Shown: positions 1-10,245, numbered from the stretch's first letter. The stretch is DNA of 64,000 nt from Pseudomonadota bacterium (GCA_016704655.1 JADIZR010000022.1:62001-126000), one strand, 5' to 3'. Program-made: numbers and translations. The notes: generated by a model from the letters alone, not told the origin.

Positions 1-27
1 CGGGTGAAGGTCGTCCGTCGAGGCCAC

Positions 28-1551
28 TCAAGGCTTGAATGCCGCGCTGCGCAGCACGCGACCTGGACGCCGGCCGGTGACCGCGCCATCGCGCACGACC
101 CACTCGCCGCTCACCATCACGCCCGGAATGCCGAGAGGTGGCTCCAGTGGCTTCTCGACCGTCGAACGGTCGATCACCGTGGCAGGATCGAACACGACGA
201 GATCGGCGACAAAACCCGGCGCGATGCGGCCGCGATCGGCGAGGCGCAGTTGCGCGGCCGGCAAGCCCGTCATCTTGTGGATCGCAAGTTCGAGCGGCAG
301 CAGCTTCTGCTCACGCACATAGTGGCCAAGGATCCTGGGATAGGAACCTGCGCCTCGCGGGTGGGCGCCGTGCAATGCGCCGTCGGTGCAGAACATGATC
401 TCCGGATTCGCGACGAACCAACTCACGTCGTCCTCGCTCATCGAGGTGCCGAGCACGTTCACGTCCTGCTCGTTCGGCCCGTCCGCGCCTCCGGACGCCT
501 TGACGATGCGCATGTACGCCTCGACCGGCGTGACCTGCCAGTGCGCCGCGATCTCGGCGAGTGTCTTGCCGGCCAGCGCTTTCTCGGGCGCATAGTTCAC
601 GATGCGGATGTTCTGCGCACCGCCGTTCTCGGCCAGCGCCTGCTCTACCTTCTGCGGATTGAAGAAGTCGCGATCGGGCACGATCACGCGAATCGTGGAG
701 TGCCAGAACGTGTAGGGATAGACGTCGGCCTTGAGATCGACGCCTTCCCGTCGCGCGCGCGCGAAAAGCTCCGGCATGCGCTTCGCGGCCTGGTGCCAGA
801 CCGAGGTCGAGCCCATCTTGATGTGCGTAATCTCGACCGGCAGCTCTGCCTCGCGGCCGATGCGCAGCACTTCGTCGAACGAGTCGAAGGTGCGACTCGC
901 TTCGTCGCGGACGTGACTGATATAGAAGCCCTTGGCTGCGGCAGCGACCCGGGCCAGCTCGATGATTTCCTCGGTGGTGGAGAAATGCGCCGCTTCGTAC
1001 TCGAGACCGGTCGACAGGCCGAACGCCCCCGCCGTCAGTTCCCGCGCGAGCAGGATTTTCATCTGCGCGAGTTCCTGCGGCGTCGAGGCACGGTAGAGAT
1101 CCGTGCCCATCACCTGCTCGCGCAGCGTTGCGTGCCCGACCATGGTCGCGAGGTTGATCGCCGGCGGGTTCGCGGCGAGCTGCGCAAGATAGTCCCGCAG
1201 CGGGAAGTTCGACTCGCCGTCCTGCCCGACCAGGATCGTCGTGATGCCCTGGCGCGAGACCGTCGCGGCGTCCAGGTCTTCAGTCAGGCCGCGACCGCCG
1301 TGGCTGTGCATGTCGATGAAGCCGGGCGCAAGTGCGAGCCCGCGCTGGTCGAGCACCGTCTCGTCCTGCTTCGCTGCCAGGTGTAGCGCAACGGCGGCGA
1401 TCCGCTCGCCCTCGATGCGCACGTCGCCGCGGAACGACGGCCTGCCCGTGCCATCGTAGATGACGACGTTGGTCAGCAGCACGCTGGCGGCCAGCAACGG
1501 CCTGGAGGCCAGCAGGAGCGCGGTCACCAGGAGGGAACGGGTCATGTGCAT
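28..1551 (-). CDS. N-acyl-D-amino-acid deacylase (D-aminoacylase) family amidohydrolase, exported
   Basis: Metal-dependent amidohydrolase predicted to remove the acyl group from N-acyl-D-amino acids, probably in the periplasm. A hydrophobic N-terminus ending near an A-S-V or A-A-S stretch at about residues 5-22 looks like a signal peptide. An HSH metal-binding motif lies at residues 82-84 after the strand APGFIDM, followed by SHVRDEA and a late CTDG segment, the usual order for D-aminoacylases. The 507-residue length fits the family (about 480-550). Start may be the first ATG or the third residue (ATG at 1545); no clear ribosome binding site separates them. It is divergent from the serine hydrolase at 1698. 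Substrate is not shown by the sequence; dihydroorotase-like or N-acyl-D-glutamate activities remain possible. Confidence 0.85.
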   Translation of the reverse strand: MHMTRSLLVTALLLASRPLLAASVLLTNVVIYDGTGRPSFRGDVRIEGERIAAVALHLAAKQDETVLDQRGLALAPGFIDMHSHGGRGLTEDLDAATVSRQGITTILVGQDGESNFPLRDYLAQLAANPPAINLATMVGHATLREQVMGTDLYRASTPQELAQMKILLARELTAGAFGLSTGLEYEAAHFSTTEEIIELARVAAAAKGFYISHVRDEASRTFDSFDEVLRIGREAELPVEITHIKMGSTSVWHQAAKRMPELFARARREGVDLKADVYPYTFWHSTIRVIVPDRDFFNPQKVEQALAENGGAQNIRIVNYAPEKALAGKTLAEIAAHWQVTPVEAYMRIVKASGGADGPNEQDVNVLGTSMSEDDVSWFVANPEIMFCTDGALHGAHPRGAGSYPRILGHYVREQKLLPLELAIHKMTGLPAAQLRLADRGRIAPGFVADLVVFDPATVIDRSTVEKPLEPPLGIPGVMVSGEWVVRDGAVTGRRPGRVLRSAAFKP

Positions 1552-1697
1552 ATCGGCCGCTGGGCAGTTTTGCTGCCGCGATCATACCTGCGGATTCGGC
1601 GCGGAACCGATTAGGATGCGAGGCTTGCGTCCTCCGCGCTGGCGGCGGTCGCGGTCGTGCGACGAGCCGAAAGCCAGCGTTTGGTGGAGGTGACCCG

Positions 1698-3407
1698 ATG
1701 AGTTGGTCTTGCGCCCGGCATCGCGCCTGGATGGCAGGTTGTTGCACTGTGTTGCTCGTCGCGGCCGCGACGGCATCGGTGGCTGCGGATGGCCCGCGGG
1801 ATACCGCGCTCGCAAAGGCCTTGAACTCATCGGCCGTCGAGCAGCGTGAGTGGGCGCTGGATCGGCTGATCGAGACTCCCGACCCGGACCCGGCGATCCT
1901 ACGGCACATTGCCGGACTGCTCGATGACCGGGATGGCTACGTCGCAGGCAAGGCAGCGACCGCGTTGAGCCGGCTCGGCGTCGATGCGTTCGATACCATC
2001 GACATTATCCTTGCACGCGGCACGGCGCAGCAACGCTGGGCCGCCACGGTGGCCCTGTACCAGACCGGCGCCGACATCGACCGCTTCCTGCCGCAACTGA
2101 TGCGACAATTGGGGCTCGAGGACGAGCGGATCGTCTACGCCAGCCTGGCCGCGCTCGCGCGAATGCAGTCGCGCGCCGTGGCTGCGCTGCCTGCATTGCA
2201 GCCTTTGCTGCAGCAGGCAGAGCGTTCCATCCGCCGCGCGACGCTGGAGACGCTGGCCGCAATGGGGCCGGCAGCCCATAACGCGGTTCCCGCGCTCTCG
2301 CCCTTGTTGCTGGACGCCGAACCAGATGTCCGGCTGGCGGCGGCGACGGCCATGCGGCGGATCGTCCCGCCGGCCCCGATCGCGAACGAGCGGCTCGTCG
2401 CGTACCAGGCATGGCTGCAGGAACACGTGCCCGCCTTGATGCGGGAACACAACGTGCCCGGGGTGTCCATCGCCATCATCCAGGACGGCCGCTTGCGCTG
2501 GGCGCAGGGCTTCGGTGTGAGCGACGTGCGCGGAAAGCAGCCTGTCGCCACCGACACGATTTTCGAAGCCTGTTCGATGTCGAAACCGATCCTGGCGTTG
2601 AGCGTGCTGCAGTTGATACAGCAGGGACGTCTCGATCTCGACACGCCGCTGACGACTTATCTGGGACACGACTACCTGCGTGATCAACCCGCGCAGGACC
2701 TCATCACGGCACGCATGGCACTCACTCATCGCACGGGCCTGCCGAACTGGCGGGTGGGCTACGACGAGATGGGCGGTCCGCTGCCACTTCTTTTGTCGCC
2801 CGGATCCGACTACTCGTACTCGGGCGAAGGCATGCTGTTCCTGCAGCGCGCACTGGAAGCCATCACGGGCACGACCCTCGACCGCTTTGCGCAGCAGGGC
2901 TTGTTCGCGCCACTGGGCTTGAGGCACACGAGCTACGTCTGGACGCCAGCCATCGAGCAGAACCTGGCCAGCGGCCATCGCGAGGACGGCAGCTTCAAGG
3001 ACCGCACTCGCTACCGGAAGGCCAACGGTGCCTATTCGCTGTACACGACGCCGACCGAATACGCCGAGCTGATGTTGACGCTGATGCGGCCGGAGCGCCT
3101 CGGAGCTGCCACGTTCACCCCGGCAAGCGTCGAAACGCTGTTGCAACGGTCGCAACGTGTCGATGATGGCGACGCCATTGCGCGACCCGGCCTGGCTCGA
3201 TCCGTCGCAACCTACCGGGCACTCGGCTGGAGCGTGGACGTCAGCGCGGAAGGCGACATCGTCCAGCACACCGGCTCGAACAGCTCGGGCTTCCGGACGT
3301 TCGGCCAGTTCAACCGTGACAAGAGGTCGGGCCTGGTCATCTTTACCAACGGTGACAGTGGCTCGCGCGTGCGCGCAGCGATCCTGGAGCAGATCGGCGA
3401 CCTGTAA
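1698..3407 (+). CDS. HEAT-repeat / class C beta-lactamase-like serine hydrolase, exported
   Basis: A two-part protein of 569 residues. Residues 1-30 form a signal peptide; about 45-225 hold helical HEAT-like repeats (RRATLETLAAMG, VRLAAATAMRR); about 235-565 hold a penicillin-binding-protein/class C beta-lactamase fold with the nucleophile motif SMSK at 293-296 and an HTG motif (VQHTGSNSSG) near the C-terminus. Family members are D-aminopeptidases, esterases or DD-peptidases; which one applies here cannot be read from the sequence. The start is supported by a GGAGGTGA ribosome binding site at 1686-1693. The divergent neighbour is a D-aminoacylase, so both may act on D-amino-acid peptides; this is inference. 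The HEAT domain fused in front of the hydrolase is unusual. Confidence 0.85.
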   Translation: MSWSCARHRAWMAGCCTVLLVAAATASVAADGPRDTALAKALNSSAVEQREWALDRLIETPDPDPAILRHIAGLLDDRDGYVAGKAATALSRLGVDAFDTIDIILARGTAQQRWAATVALYQTGADIDRFLPQLMRQLGLEDERIVYASLAALARMQSRAVAALPALQPLLQQAERSIRRATLETLAAMGPAAHNAVPALSPLLLDAEPDVRLAAATAMRRIVPPAPIANERLVAYQAWLQEHVPALMREHNVPGVSIAIIQDGRLRWAQGFGVSDVRGKQPVATDTIFEACSMSKPILALSVLQLIQQGRLDLDTPLTTYLGHDYLRDQPAQDLITARMALTHRTGLPNWRVGYDEMGGPLPLLLSPGSDYSYSGEGMLFLQRALEAITGTTLDRFAQQGLFAPLGLRHTSYVWTPAIEQNLASGHREDGSFKDRTRYRKANGAYSLYTTPTEYAELMLTLMRPERLGAATFTPASVETLLQRSQRVDDGDAIARPGLARSVATYRALGWSVDVSAEGDIVQHTGSNSSGFRTFGQFNRDKRSGLVIFTNGDSGSRVRAAILEQIGDL

Positions 3408-3553
3408 GCGCACTGCTGCGCAGCGCCCGACCTTGGATCGGCCGGCGGGCCGTCGTACATTACGGGGCAATCCGGACACGCTACGCGACTGCGACACAGG
3501 ACACCGATGACTGATTCACCAAGGCCGCGTTCACCGGCCATGAGCGCCGCGCG

Positions 3554-5581
3554 ATGAAGCCCGTGCCCCGACCCGTGCCGCCAAAGGACGCGAGTCTCGC
3601 CGCCGCCGTCGAAGCGATGCAGGCCAGTCGACCGCTCCGCGCCGAGGAAATCTGCCGCGCCTACCTCGTGGGCAATCCCGGCTGCGTTGAGCACCTGCGC
3701 CTGCTCGGCAATGCGCTGAGCAAGCAGGGCCGGTACGCCGAGTCCGAACAGACGGTGCGACTGGCGATCGCGCTGCAACCGGATTTCCCCCACCTGCACG
3801 AGGACCTCGGCAGCGTGCTGGCGCTGCAGCACCGATTCGAGGAAGCCGTCCCGAGCTTCGAGCAGGCCATCCGGCTCGAACCGCGCCTGCCGTTGGCGCA
3901 CAAGAAGCTCGGCCAGGCCCTTGCCGCCCTCGGCCGTGGCCAGGACGCGGACGCCGCGTTCGAGGAATTCTTCGAGCTGGACTCCGCTCGCGGCAAGGTT
4001 GCGCTGGCGCTCGATCACCTGCACGCAGGACGCAAGACCGAGGCCATCGACACGCTGCGCAGCGCGCTGCGCGATAACGCCAGCAACGTCGACGCGATGC
4101 GCTTCCTGGCGCAGATCTACTGGCGCGAGGATAAGCAGCAGAGCAATGCCGAAGCGCTGCTGCGGCGCGCGACCACGCTGGCGCCGAGCTTCACGGCCGC
4201 CTGGCTGCTGCTCGGTGCGATGCTGCACGAGGCGGAACGCCCGGCGGAGTCGATCGAGTGCTACCTGACTGCGACACGCGTCGAGCCCGACAACCCCATG
4301 GGCTGGTCCGGGCTGGGCACCGGTTACGCGCACGTCGGCGACGTGGATAGAGCCATCGCGGCGTTCGAGCGCTCGCTGGCCCTGGATCCGGACGTGCCGA
4401 ACGTGCACCTGGGGTACGGCCATGTCCTCAAGACCCGCGGCGATCAGCCGGCCGCCTTGCGCGCCTACCGGGCCGCGATCGCATTGCGGCCAGACTTCGG
4501 CGAGGTCTACTGGAGCATGGCCAACCTGAAGGTGTTTCGCTTCGACGACGCCGAGATCGCGACCATGGAGCGGCAACTCGAGCGCGACGACCTGACCGAG
4601 AGCTCCGGCATCCATTTTCGCTTCGCCCTGGCCAAGGCGTACGAAGACCGAGGCAACTACGATCGCGCCTGGCATTACTACGAGACCGGCAACGATCGGC
4701 AGCGCAAGACGGTGTTTCACGATCCCGTCGCCATGGAGCTGCGCCACGAGCAGATCACAACCGTGTTCACGCGGGAGTTGTTCGAGAAGCATGCGGGACA
4801 GGGTTGCGACGCGCGGGATCCGATCCTCATCGTCGGTCTGCCGCGGTCGGGCTCGACGCTGATCGAGCAGATCCTGGCGAGCCACAGCCAGGTCGAGGGC
4901 ACCGCGGAGCTGCCGGTGCTGATGCGGCTCGCGTACTCCATCGGTCGCTATCGGCCGGACCACAAGCGGTACCCGGAGTCCGTCGTCGACCTGCGCGGTA
5001 AGGACTTTAAGGCGTATGGGCGCCAATACATGGACGAGACCCGTGCGTTCCGCGTCACCGGCCGACCGTTCTTCACCGACAAGCTGCCGAACAACTTCTC
5101 GCACATCGGCTTGCTGCACCTGATCCTGCCGAACGCCCGCGTCATCAACGCCCGCCGTCATCCGTTCGACAGCTTGCTCGGCGGTTACAAGCAGCTGTTC
5201 GGCAAGGGGCAGAACTTCACCTACGACATGGCCGACCTCTCAGCCTACTACCGCCAGTACTACGAGACGATGCGGCACTGGCATCGGGTGCTGCCGGGCA
5301 AGGTGCTCGACGTGCACTACGAGGAAACGGTGACCGACCTGGAAACGCAGGTGCGCCGCATCCTGGCGCACTGCAGCCTGCCTTTCGAAGAGGCCTGCGT
5401 GCGCTTCCACGAGAATACCCGCGCGGTAAAGACTGCGAGTTCAGAGCAGGTCCGGCGACCGATCTACACCGACGCGCTCGGGCACTGGCGGCATTTCGAG
5501 CGCCATCTCGGCATGTGGCAGGATGATTTCGCCGACATCCTGCAGGAACTGCCGACGACGGTTCGCGACGCAGGACTTTGA
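3554..5581 (+). CDS. TPR-repeat sulfotransferase
   Basis: A 675-residue fusion. Residues about 10-340 are tandem tetratricopeptide repeats (for example HEDLGSVLALQHRFEEAV and GLGTGYAHVGDVDRAIAAF). Residues about 420-670 are a PAPS-dependent sulfotransferase, with the 5'-phosphosulfate loop PRSGST at 430-435 and the 3'-phosphate-binding stretch NARVINARRHPFDS near 525-540. No signal peptide is seen, so it probably works in the cytoplasm, moving sulfate from PAPS onto a partner bound by the repeats; the acceptor is unknown. The ATG overlaps the stop of a 17-codon upstream ORF (3507-3557), which could couple translation. It converges with the beta-propeller gene. PAPS could come from the cysD-cysNC products at 38.9-41.7 kb. 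Confidence 0.9.
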   Translation: MKPVPRPVPPKDASLAAAVEAMQASRPLRAEEICRAYLVGNPGCVEHLRLLGNALSKQGRYAESEQTVRLAIALQPDFPHLHEDLGSVLALQHRFEEAVPSFEQAIRLEPRLPLAHKKLGQALAALGRGQDADAAFEEFFELDSARGKVALALDHLHAGRKTEAIDTLRSALRDNASNVDAMRFLAQIYWREDKQQSNAEALLRRATTLAPSFTAAWLLLGAMLHEAERPAESIECYLTATRVEPDNPMGWSGLGTGYAHVGDVDRAIAAFERSLALDPDVPNVHLGYGHVLKTRGDQPAALRAYRAAIALRPDFGEVYWSMANLKVFRFDDAEIATMERQLERDDLTESSGIHFRFALAKAYEDRGNYDRAWHYYETGNDRQRKTVFHDPVAMELRHEQITTVFTRELFEKHAGQGCDARDPILIVGLPRSGSTLIEQILASHSQVEGTAELPVLMRLAYSIGRYRPDHKRYPESVVDLRGKDFKAYGRQYMDETRAFRVTGRPFFTDKLPNNFSHIGLLHLILPNARVINARRHPFDSLLGGYKQLFGKGQNFTYDMADLSAYYRQYYETMRHWHRVLPGKVLDVHYEETVTDLETQVRRILAHCSLPFEEACVRFHENTRAVKTASSEQVRRPIYTDALGHWRHFERHLGMWQDDFADILQELPTTVRDAGL

Positions 5582-5617
5582 CCACTCGCTCCGAGCCACC
5601 CGCTACGCAGGGGTGGA

Positions 5618-6562
5618 TCAGTCGTACGGCCATACGGCGAGGCCGTGGATGGCGTTGCGCACGTCCATGGTCAGATTCACTGACAGCAGCCGCGTGTTTG
5701 CCTTCAGGTCGTACACAGAGATCGTCGAGGGCGACGAGCCTCCTGCGACAACGGCAGCGGAAATGACGCAGAGACCGCGTGCAAAACCCGGACGCGCGAC
5801 GTTGGTCTGGTCGAGGTCGATGTTGAGCAGCGCATCGGCGGGATAGCGCGGCACCTTGAGGGCGCGATCTTCACGGCCTTCGCCGCGGCCCGTGTACCTG
5901 AGCGCATCGGCCTCGGTGTCGTTGAACAGCACGCCGTCACGGAACGGCTGCGCGTTGTGGGTTCCTGGTGGCAGCTCCACCGACATCTGCACACGCTCAC
6001 CGTTGTAAAGCAGCATTCCGCCGGTCTTGAGCCCGGTGACGTACAACCCGCCCTGCGTGCTGTGCACGTTGTTCAGGTGCAGCTTGTTGAGCGGCAGCGG
6101 GCCGTCCGCCAACCGCGGGTCGAACAGGTTGCCCTTGAACTGGAACTGGTGCGCGGCGAGGTGCAGTGCCCAACTGAACTTGTGCGCATCGAGGTCGAAG
6201 CCCAGCACGGTGTCGAACGCGGTCGAAGTGAGGTACAGGCGACGCTCGTGGACCGCGATCTCGTGGCAGTGCCGCAGATAGGTGTTGCGCCAGGAGCCGA
6301 TCAGGCTGAAATCGGGTCGGTAGGCAAACAGCTCGTCGCTCGCGGCGATGTAGACGACGTCGCCATCGAAGGCGATGCCGCGCAGCCCGCGGTCCCAGCC
6401 GCGTCCCTGCCAGTCGATCGCGGCCGTGTTCCAGTCGAGCTTCTGGCTGACCGCCTGGCTCTCGAGATCGAGCAGGTACACGCCACCATGGCTTTCGCCC
6501 TGGTGGCTGCCTCGTACCACCGACGTGGTGACAAGCTTCATGCAATCGTACGCACCGGGCAC
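5618..6562 (-). CDS. beta-propeller-like hypothetical protein
   Basis: Not firmly assigned. The 314-residue protein has repeated segments of the form GVYLLDL, GIAFDGDVVYIAAS, CHEIAVHERRLYLTS, GGLYVTGLKTGGMLLYN and GVLFNDTEADAL, the pattern expected of a YncE-like or quinoprotein-like beta-propeller. No signal peptide or cysteine cofactor motif is visible. The longest frame starts at a GTG (6562); an internal ATG at 6541 giving MKLVTTSVV is an equally good start. It begins about 30 bp after the broken TonB-dependent receptor on the same strand and converges with the TPR-sulfotransferase. Pairing of propeller proteins with TPR-sulfotransferases suggests a shared job, but that is inference. Confidence 0.6.
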   Translation of the reverse strand: MPGAYDCMKLVTTSVVRGSHQGESHGGVYLLDLESQAVSQKLDWNTAAIDWQGRGWDRGLRGIAFDGDVVYIAASDELFAYRPDFSLIGSWRNTYLRHCHEIAVHERRLYLTSTAFDTVLGFDLDAHKFSWALHLAAHQFQFKGNLFDPRLADGPLPLNKLHLNNVHSTQGGLYVTGLKTGGMLLYNGERVQMSVELPPGTHNAQPFRDGVLFNDTEADALRYTGRGEGREDRALKVPRYPADALLNIDLDQTNVARPGFARGLCVISAAVVAGGSSPSTISVYDLKANTRLLSVNLTMDVRNAIHGLAVWPYD

Positions 6563-6592
6563 ACTCGCGCCCGGTTCAGTCCTTTGCCGTCG

Positions 6593-9058
6593 TCACCACT
6601 TCTTGGTGAACGACAGGCTGATCGTGCGGGGCCGCTGCAGGCTGCGGACATACTTCCAGCGCGAGTCGTTCCAGCCGATTTCCGGAGAGTCGCCGTAGTT
6701 GCTGCTGCTGATGTAGTTGTACCCCGTCTCGTCGAAAAGGTTGCGCACCACCAGCGACGTCTCCCAGCCTGACGTGGCCGTGTATCCGAATTGCAGCGTC
6801 CCTGTCGAGTACGACGGGAGGAGCAACTCGCGCGCGGCCGCACGCTCCTCAGGCGTGGTGGCGTCCACCCAGTCGGCGATGGCACCCGTGCTTTTCCAGA
6901 CCTCGGACTGGTAACTGTAGGACAGCCGGGTCCACAGGTTGCCATCCAGATTCATGAAATTGGGCACCATGTACTCGACCGCGGCCCAGTACTTCCGCTC
7001 CGGCGAGATCGGCATGACCGTGCCGGCAGGGATGGCCAGGCCGCCGTCCGGGTAGATCTAATTGGGCGTGACCTGCCAGGCGCCATTCATCTCGATGCCT
7101 TTCTGCTCGGCCTTGCCGCCGTTAAAGGTGCCGCGCAACCAGAACGGATTGTTGGCAGCGCTGCCCGAGGCGTTGAGCTGGATGTGATCCCACTGCATGA
7201 AGAACAAGGCGACGTTGAGCGTGACCGCGTGGTCCAGCCACTGGCTCTTGAGGCCGGCTTCGTAGTTGCTGAGCTTGTCCGGCTGATAGGTCAACGGCAG
7301 GATACCGGTGGCCGCGGCCCGCTCGCTGTTGCTGCCGCCGAGCCGGAACCCCTCGCTGTAGAGCAGGTAGACCATGCGGTCGTCGTCAATGTGGTACTCG
7401 GTGGCCAACTTGAAGACCGTGTCCGATTCCTTGCCCTGGCTCGCGTTGATTCCGCCGCCTTCGAAATCGTTGTTGATCGGCAGGCCGAGCGGAATGTTGT
7501 AGACGTCCTTCTGGTCGCGGTCGTACTCGAACCAGCGCGCCCCGCCCGTGATCGACCAGCGGTCGGTCAGCGAATAGGTGACTTCACCGAACAGAGCGGT
7601 CTGCTTGATCGTCTTCCTGTACTTGTCCGAATAGTAGATGTCGGTCGGCGCCAGCGGGCAGGCGACGTCGTAGCCCAGCTCGTTCGCATAGCAGGCGTAA
7701 TAATTGGCCGCCTCCCACGCCGTCGTTCCCGTGAGGCCCGGCAGCTTGGCGCCGTAATGCCAGGAGTCCTCGACGTCCTCGTAGAAGGCGCCAGCCATCC
7801 ATGCGAAGCGGCTCTCGCCCTGCGAGGTCAACCGCACCTCGTACGCCGAGCGCTTCTGCTTCTGGTCGTTGAACGTCGTGCCGATCAGGGTGCCGGTGTT
7901 GTAGACGTTGTAGCTGCCGCTGTCAGGGTCGGTCGGATCGAAACCGCCGTAGTAGGCACTGCGCCACTGGCTGTAGTTGGCATTGTCCCATTCATACTTG
8001 ATGCTGCGATCGAAATACGAGGCCGTGACCGACAGCTCCGCAAAGCCGAGATCGCCCTTCACGTTGAGCGAGGCCTGGTACCAGTCGTCGTCGCGGTATT
8101 CTTCGAAAAAGCGCGTGATCTTGTAGTCGCCGAGCGCCGGGTCCGATTCCCAGGCTCCGTCCGCCTCGCTGTACTGCGAGATCAGGCTCAGCGTCGATTC
8201 CCACTCCGGATTGACCTGCCAGCGCGCCGCGATGCGCCCGCCCCAGGTCTTGTAGTCGTTCCAGTCCTGCTCGACGACGCTGGCGTTGTCCTGGTCGCCC
8301 ATCAGCGTCGGGCCCAGGACGTTGTCGACGTAGCCGCCTTCGACCGAGTAATAGGCAGCCGCGCGAACGGCAATACTGTCGGTCACCGGCACGTTGAGGT
8401 GCCCGCTCAGGTCGTAGCTTTCCTCGCCGCCCTTGGTCGTGCCGAATTCGGCGTCGACCTGCGACGTAAACTGATTCGGATTGGGCTTGTTGGTGATGTA
8501 ACGGATCGTGCCCGACTGCGAACTCGAGCCGAACAGGGTTCCCTGCGGACCCGGCAAAGCCTCGATGCGGGCGAGGTCGATCAGGCGGACGTCGACCTGG
8601 GTCGAGATCGACGTCATGGGCTGATCGTCCAGGTACACCGACACCTGGCTGTCAGTGCGGTATTCGGACGACCCCGTCGACACACCACGCATGACGATGG
8701 CGTTACGGCCGGGAAGTGCGGCGACGAGGTTGACGCTCGGCAGCGCGTTGATCACGTCCGCGGTGCTCTGCATCGCCTGCCGTTCGATGTCGGCGGTCGA
8801 AAACGCCGTGACGCTCTGCGCGACGTTCTGCAGGTTGACGTCGCGCCGCGTGGCGGTGACGACGATCTCCTCCAGCTGACCCGCCGCGGGACTGGCGCCC
8901 TGCGCCAGCGTCATCGCGGCCGGGTACAGCACCGCGACGATGGCCGCGGCCAGCGGCGTCATCGATTGACCCCGACCAGTTTGCGCTGGCAACGACGCCC
9001 GGATGTCGCCGCCAAGCCTGGTCACGGATTCGGCGCCAGGCGCATTCTGGTTGTTCAT
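6593..9058 (-). pseudogene. TonB-dependent receptor interrupted by an in-frame TAG
   Basis: Outer-membrane TonB-dependent receptor. The N-terminal part (9058-7061) gives 666 residues with a membrane-spanning leader, a TonB-box-like EEIVVTATRR, a plug domain (VIMRGVSTGSSEY, PGPQGTLFGSSSQSGTIRY) and most of the barrel. An amber codon at 7058-7060 follows WQVTPN; the same frame then continues without another stop for 154 codons and ends SLSFTKKW, a normal beta-barrel end with a terminal aromatic. With the TAG read as a residue the protein would be 821 residues, usual for the family. Either a real nonsense mutation, a sequencing error or suppression. The missing final strands would normally block barrel assembly. 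Ligand unknown; neighbours suggest peptide-like compounds. Confidence 0.85.
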
Positions 9059-9207
9059 AGGATTCCTGCTCGCCCCAATGTAAATGCGTCGTCAGCGACG
9101 TCTTGGTCCGAGCCTATCCCACATGTCGTTGATTTGACAACAGCATCGCATCGAAACGACAGGGACTTGCGGCGCTGCCCGTGACCACGACCCGGTGCAA
9201 TACTCGC

Positions 9208-10245
9208 TCAGTAGATTGCGCCCCGTGACGAGCGCAGCACGCCGGATTCGACGCTCAACTTGTACGCGAGGCCGCCTTCGCCCTGCCACGCCGCCAGGTC
9301 GAAGCGTCCGCCGGGCGCGAGCCGGTAGACCTCGATCGGACTGAACGTGAGCGATTGGCCCGGTTCGCAGCGCTTGGGTGCCCGGTTCGCACTCATGAAG
9401 TAGGCGTACGGCGTCAGGTGATCCGCGGTTGCGAAAACTTCGGCCGTCCTGGTCACGGGATCGATGTGCACCGAGGTCTCCCGATCCGCAGCAATCGCCC
9501 GTGCCTCGGTCGTCCATCCATCGTGCAGCAGCCGGGCCAGCAAGGCGACCGTGCGACCGATCCGGTCGCGTTCCTGCAGATGCTGGTCCGTGAGCAGTCC
9601 CTTGAGGCCAGGCAGATCGAGAAAATCCCGTTCCAGGGTGACGTCCGGGGCATATGGATCGGCGAGCGCGGTGGCACTGGTCAGGCTGTCGGGCGTCATG
9701 GCCGAATACGAGAACTCGCCGAGGATCGCCATGCCGGCACTGGTGCCGCCGATCGGCGCCGGCTTCGCCGCCACGAAGTGGATGGCGTCCTCGAGCAGCG
9801 TGCCTTTCCAGTAGCGCACGTAGTTGGCCTGATCGCCGCCGGCGATGAATAGCGCTTCAGCATTGCGAACCGTCTCGACGACGTAGGGATCGAAAGCGGC
9901 GGCGCGGCTGTCGACGATCAGGGTCTCCACCGAGTCGCAGTGGCACAACCCATAGATATACGCCTGGTAGTCGTCATCTCCCGTGGCGCGTAGCACTACG
10001 AAATCACCACCGCCGCCGCGTGCGCTCATCCGGCGGTAGTTCTCGTCGACGTCGTCGCCGCCGCCCTGCAGCACGAGCAGGCCGGACGTGGCTCGCACCA
10101 CGTCGGCCGGGTTGCCCGTCACGTAATTCTTGTACGTGGCCGCGGTGGGCGCTGCTTCTGCCGCGGCGACGGCTGGCATACCGAGCAGGCAGCAGACGCT
10201 CGCGAAAGCCTGCCACGAACGACAAATGGTCGAAGACGGTCGCAT
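9208..10245 (-). CDS. Cyanophycinase-like peptidase (family S51), exported
   Basis: Serine peptidase of the S51 (dipeptidase E/cyanophycinase) family, which cleaves cyanophycin or aspartyl peptides. The nucleophile elbow GGTSAGMA and the preceding AEALFIAGGDQANYV, plus TDQHLQERDRIGR, are the cyanophycinase hallmarks. I place the start at the ATG at 10245 rather than the longer frame (10314): it gives a signal peptide (WQAFASVCCLLGMPAVAAAEA) and has AAGGA-like AAGGA ten bases upstream, whereas the longer start overlaps corA. The 345-residue product is normal for exported cyanophycinases. It sits upstream of the broken TonB-dependent receptor on the same strand, about 150 bp away, which suggests use of imported polypeptide. 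Confidence 0.85.
   Translation of the reverse strand: MRPSSTICRSWQAFASVCCLLGMPAVAAAEAAPTAATYKNYVTGNPADVVRATSGLLVLQGGGDDVDENYRRMSARGGGGDFVVLRATGDDDYQAYIYGLCHCDSVETLIVDSRAAAFDPYVVETVRNAEALFIAGGDQANYVRYWKGTLLEDAIHFVAAKPAPIGGTSAGMAILGEFSYSAMTPDSLTSATALADPYAPDVTLERDFLDLPGLKGLLTDQHLQERDRIGRTVALLARLLHDGWTTEARAIAADRETSVHIDPVTRTAEVFATADHLTPYAYFMSANRAPKRCEPGQSLTFSPIEVYRLAPGGRFDLAAWQGEGGLAYKLSVESGVLRSSRGAIY

Noticed and set aside
3507..3557. 17-codon ORF before the sulfotransferase as a leader peptide
   Set aside because: No regulatory codon run or hairpin goes with it; overlap with the main ATG may be chance. Mentioned only as possible coupling.
3212..5161. 649-residue frame opposite the sulfotransferase, and other long shadows such as 17720-21097 and 6791-9184
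   Set aside because: High-GC antisense shadows: no start or motif, and each overlaps a clear gene on the other strand.
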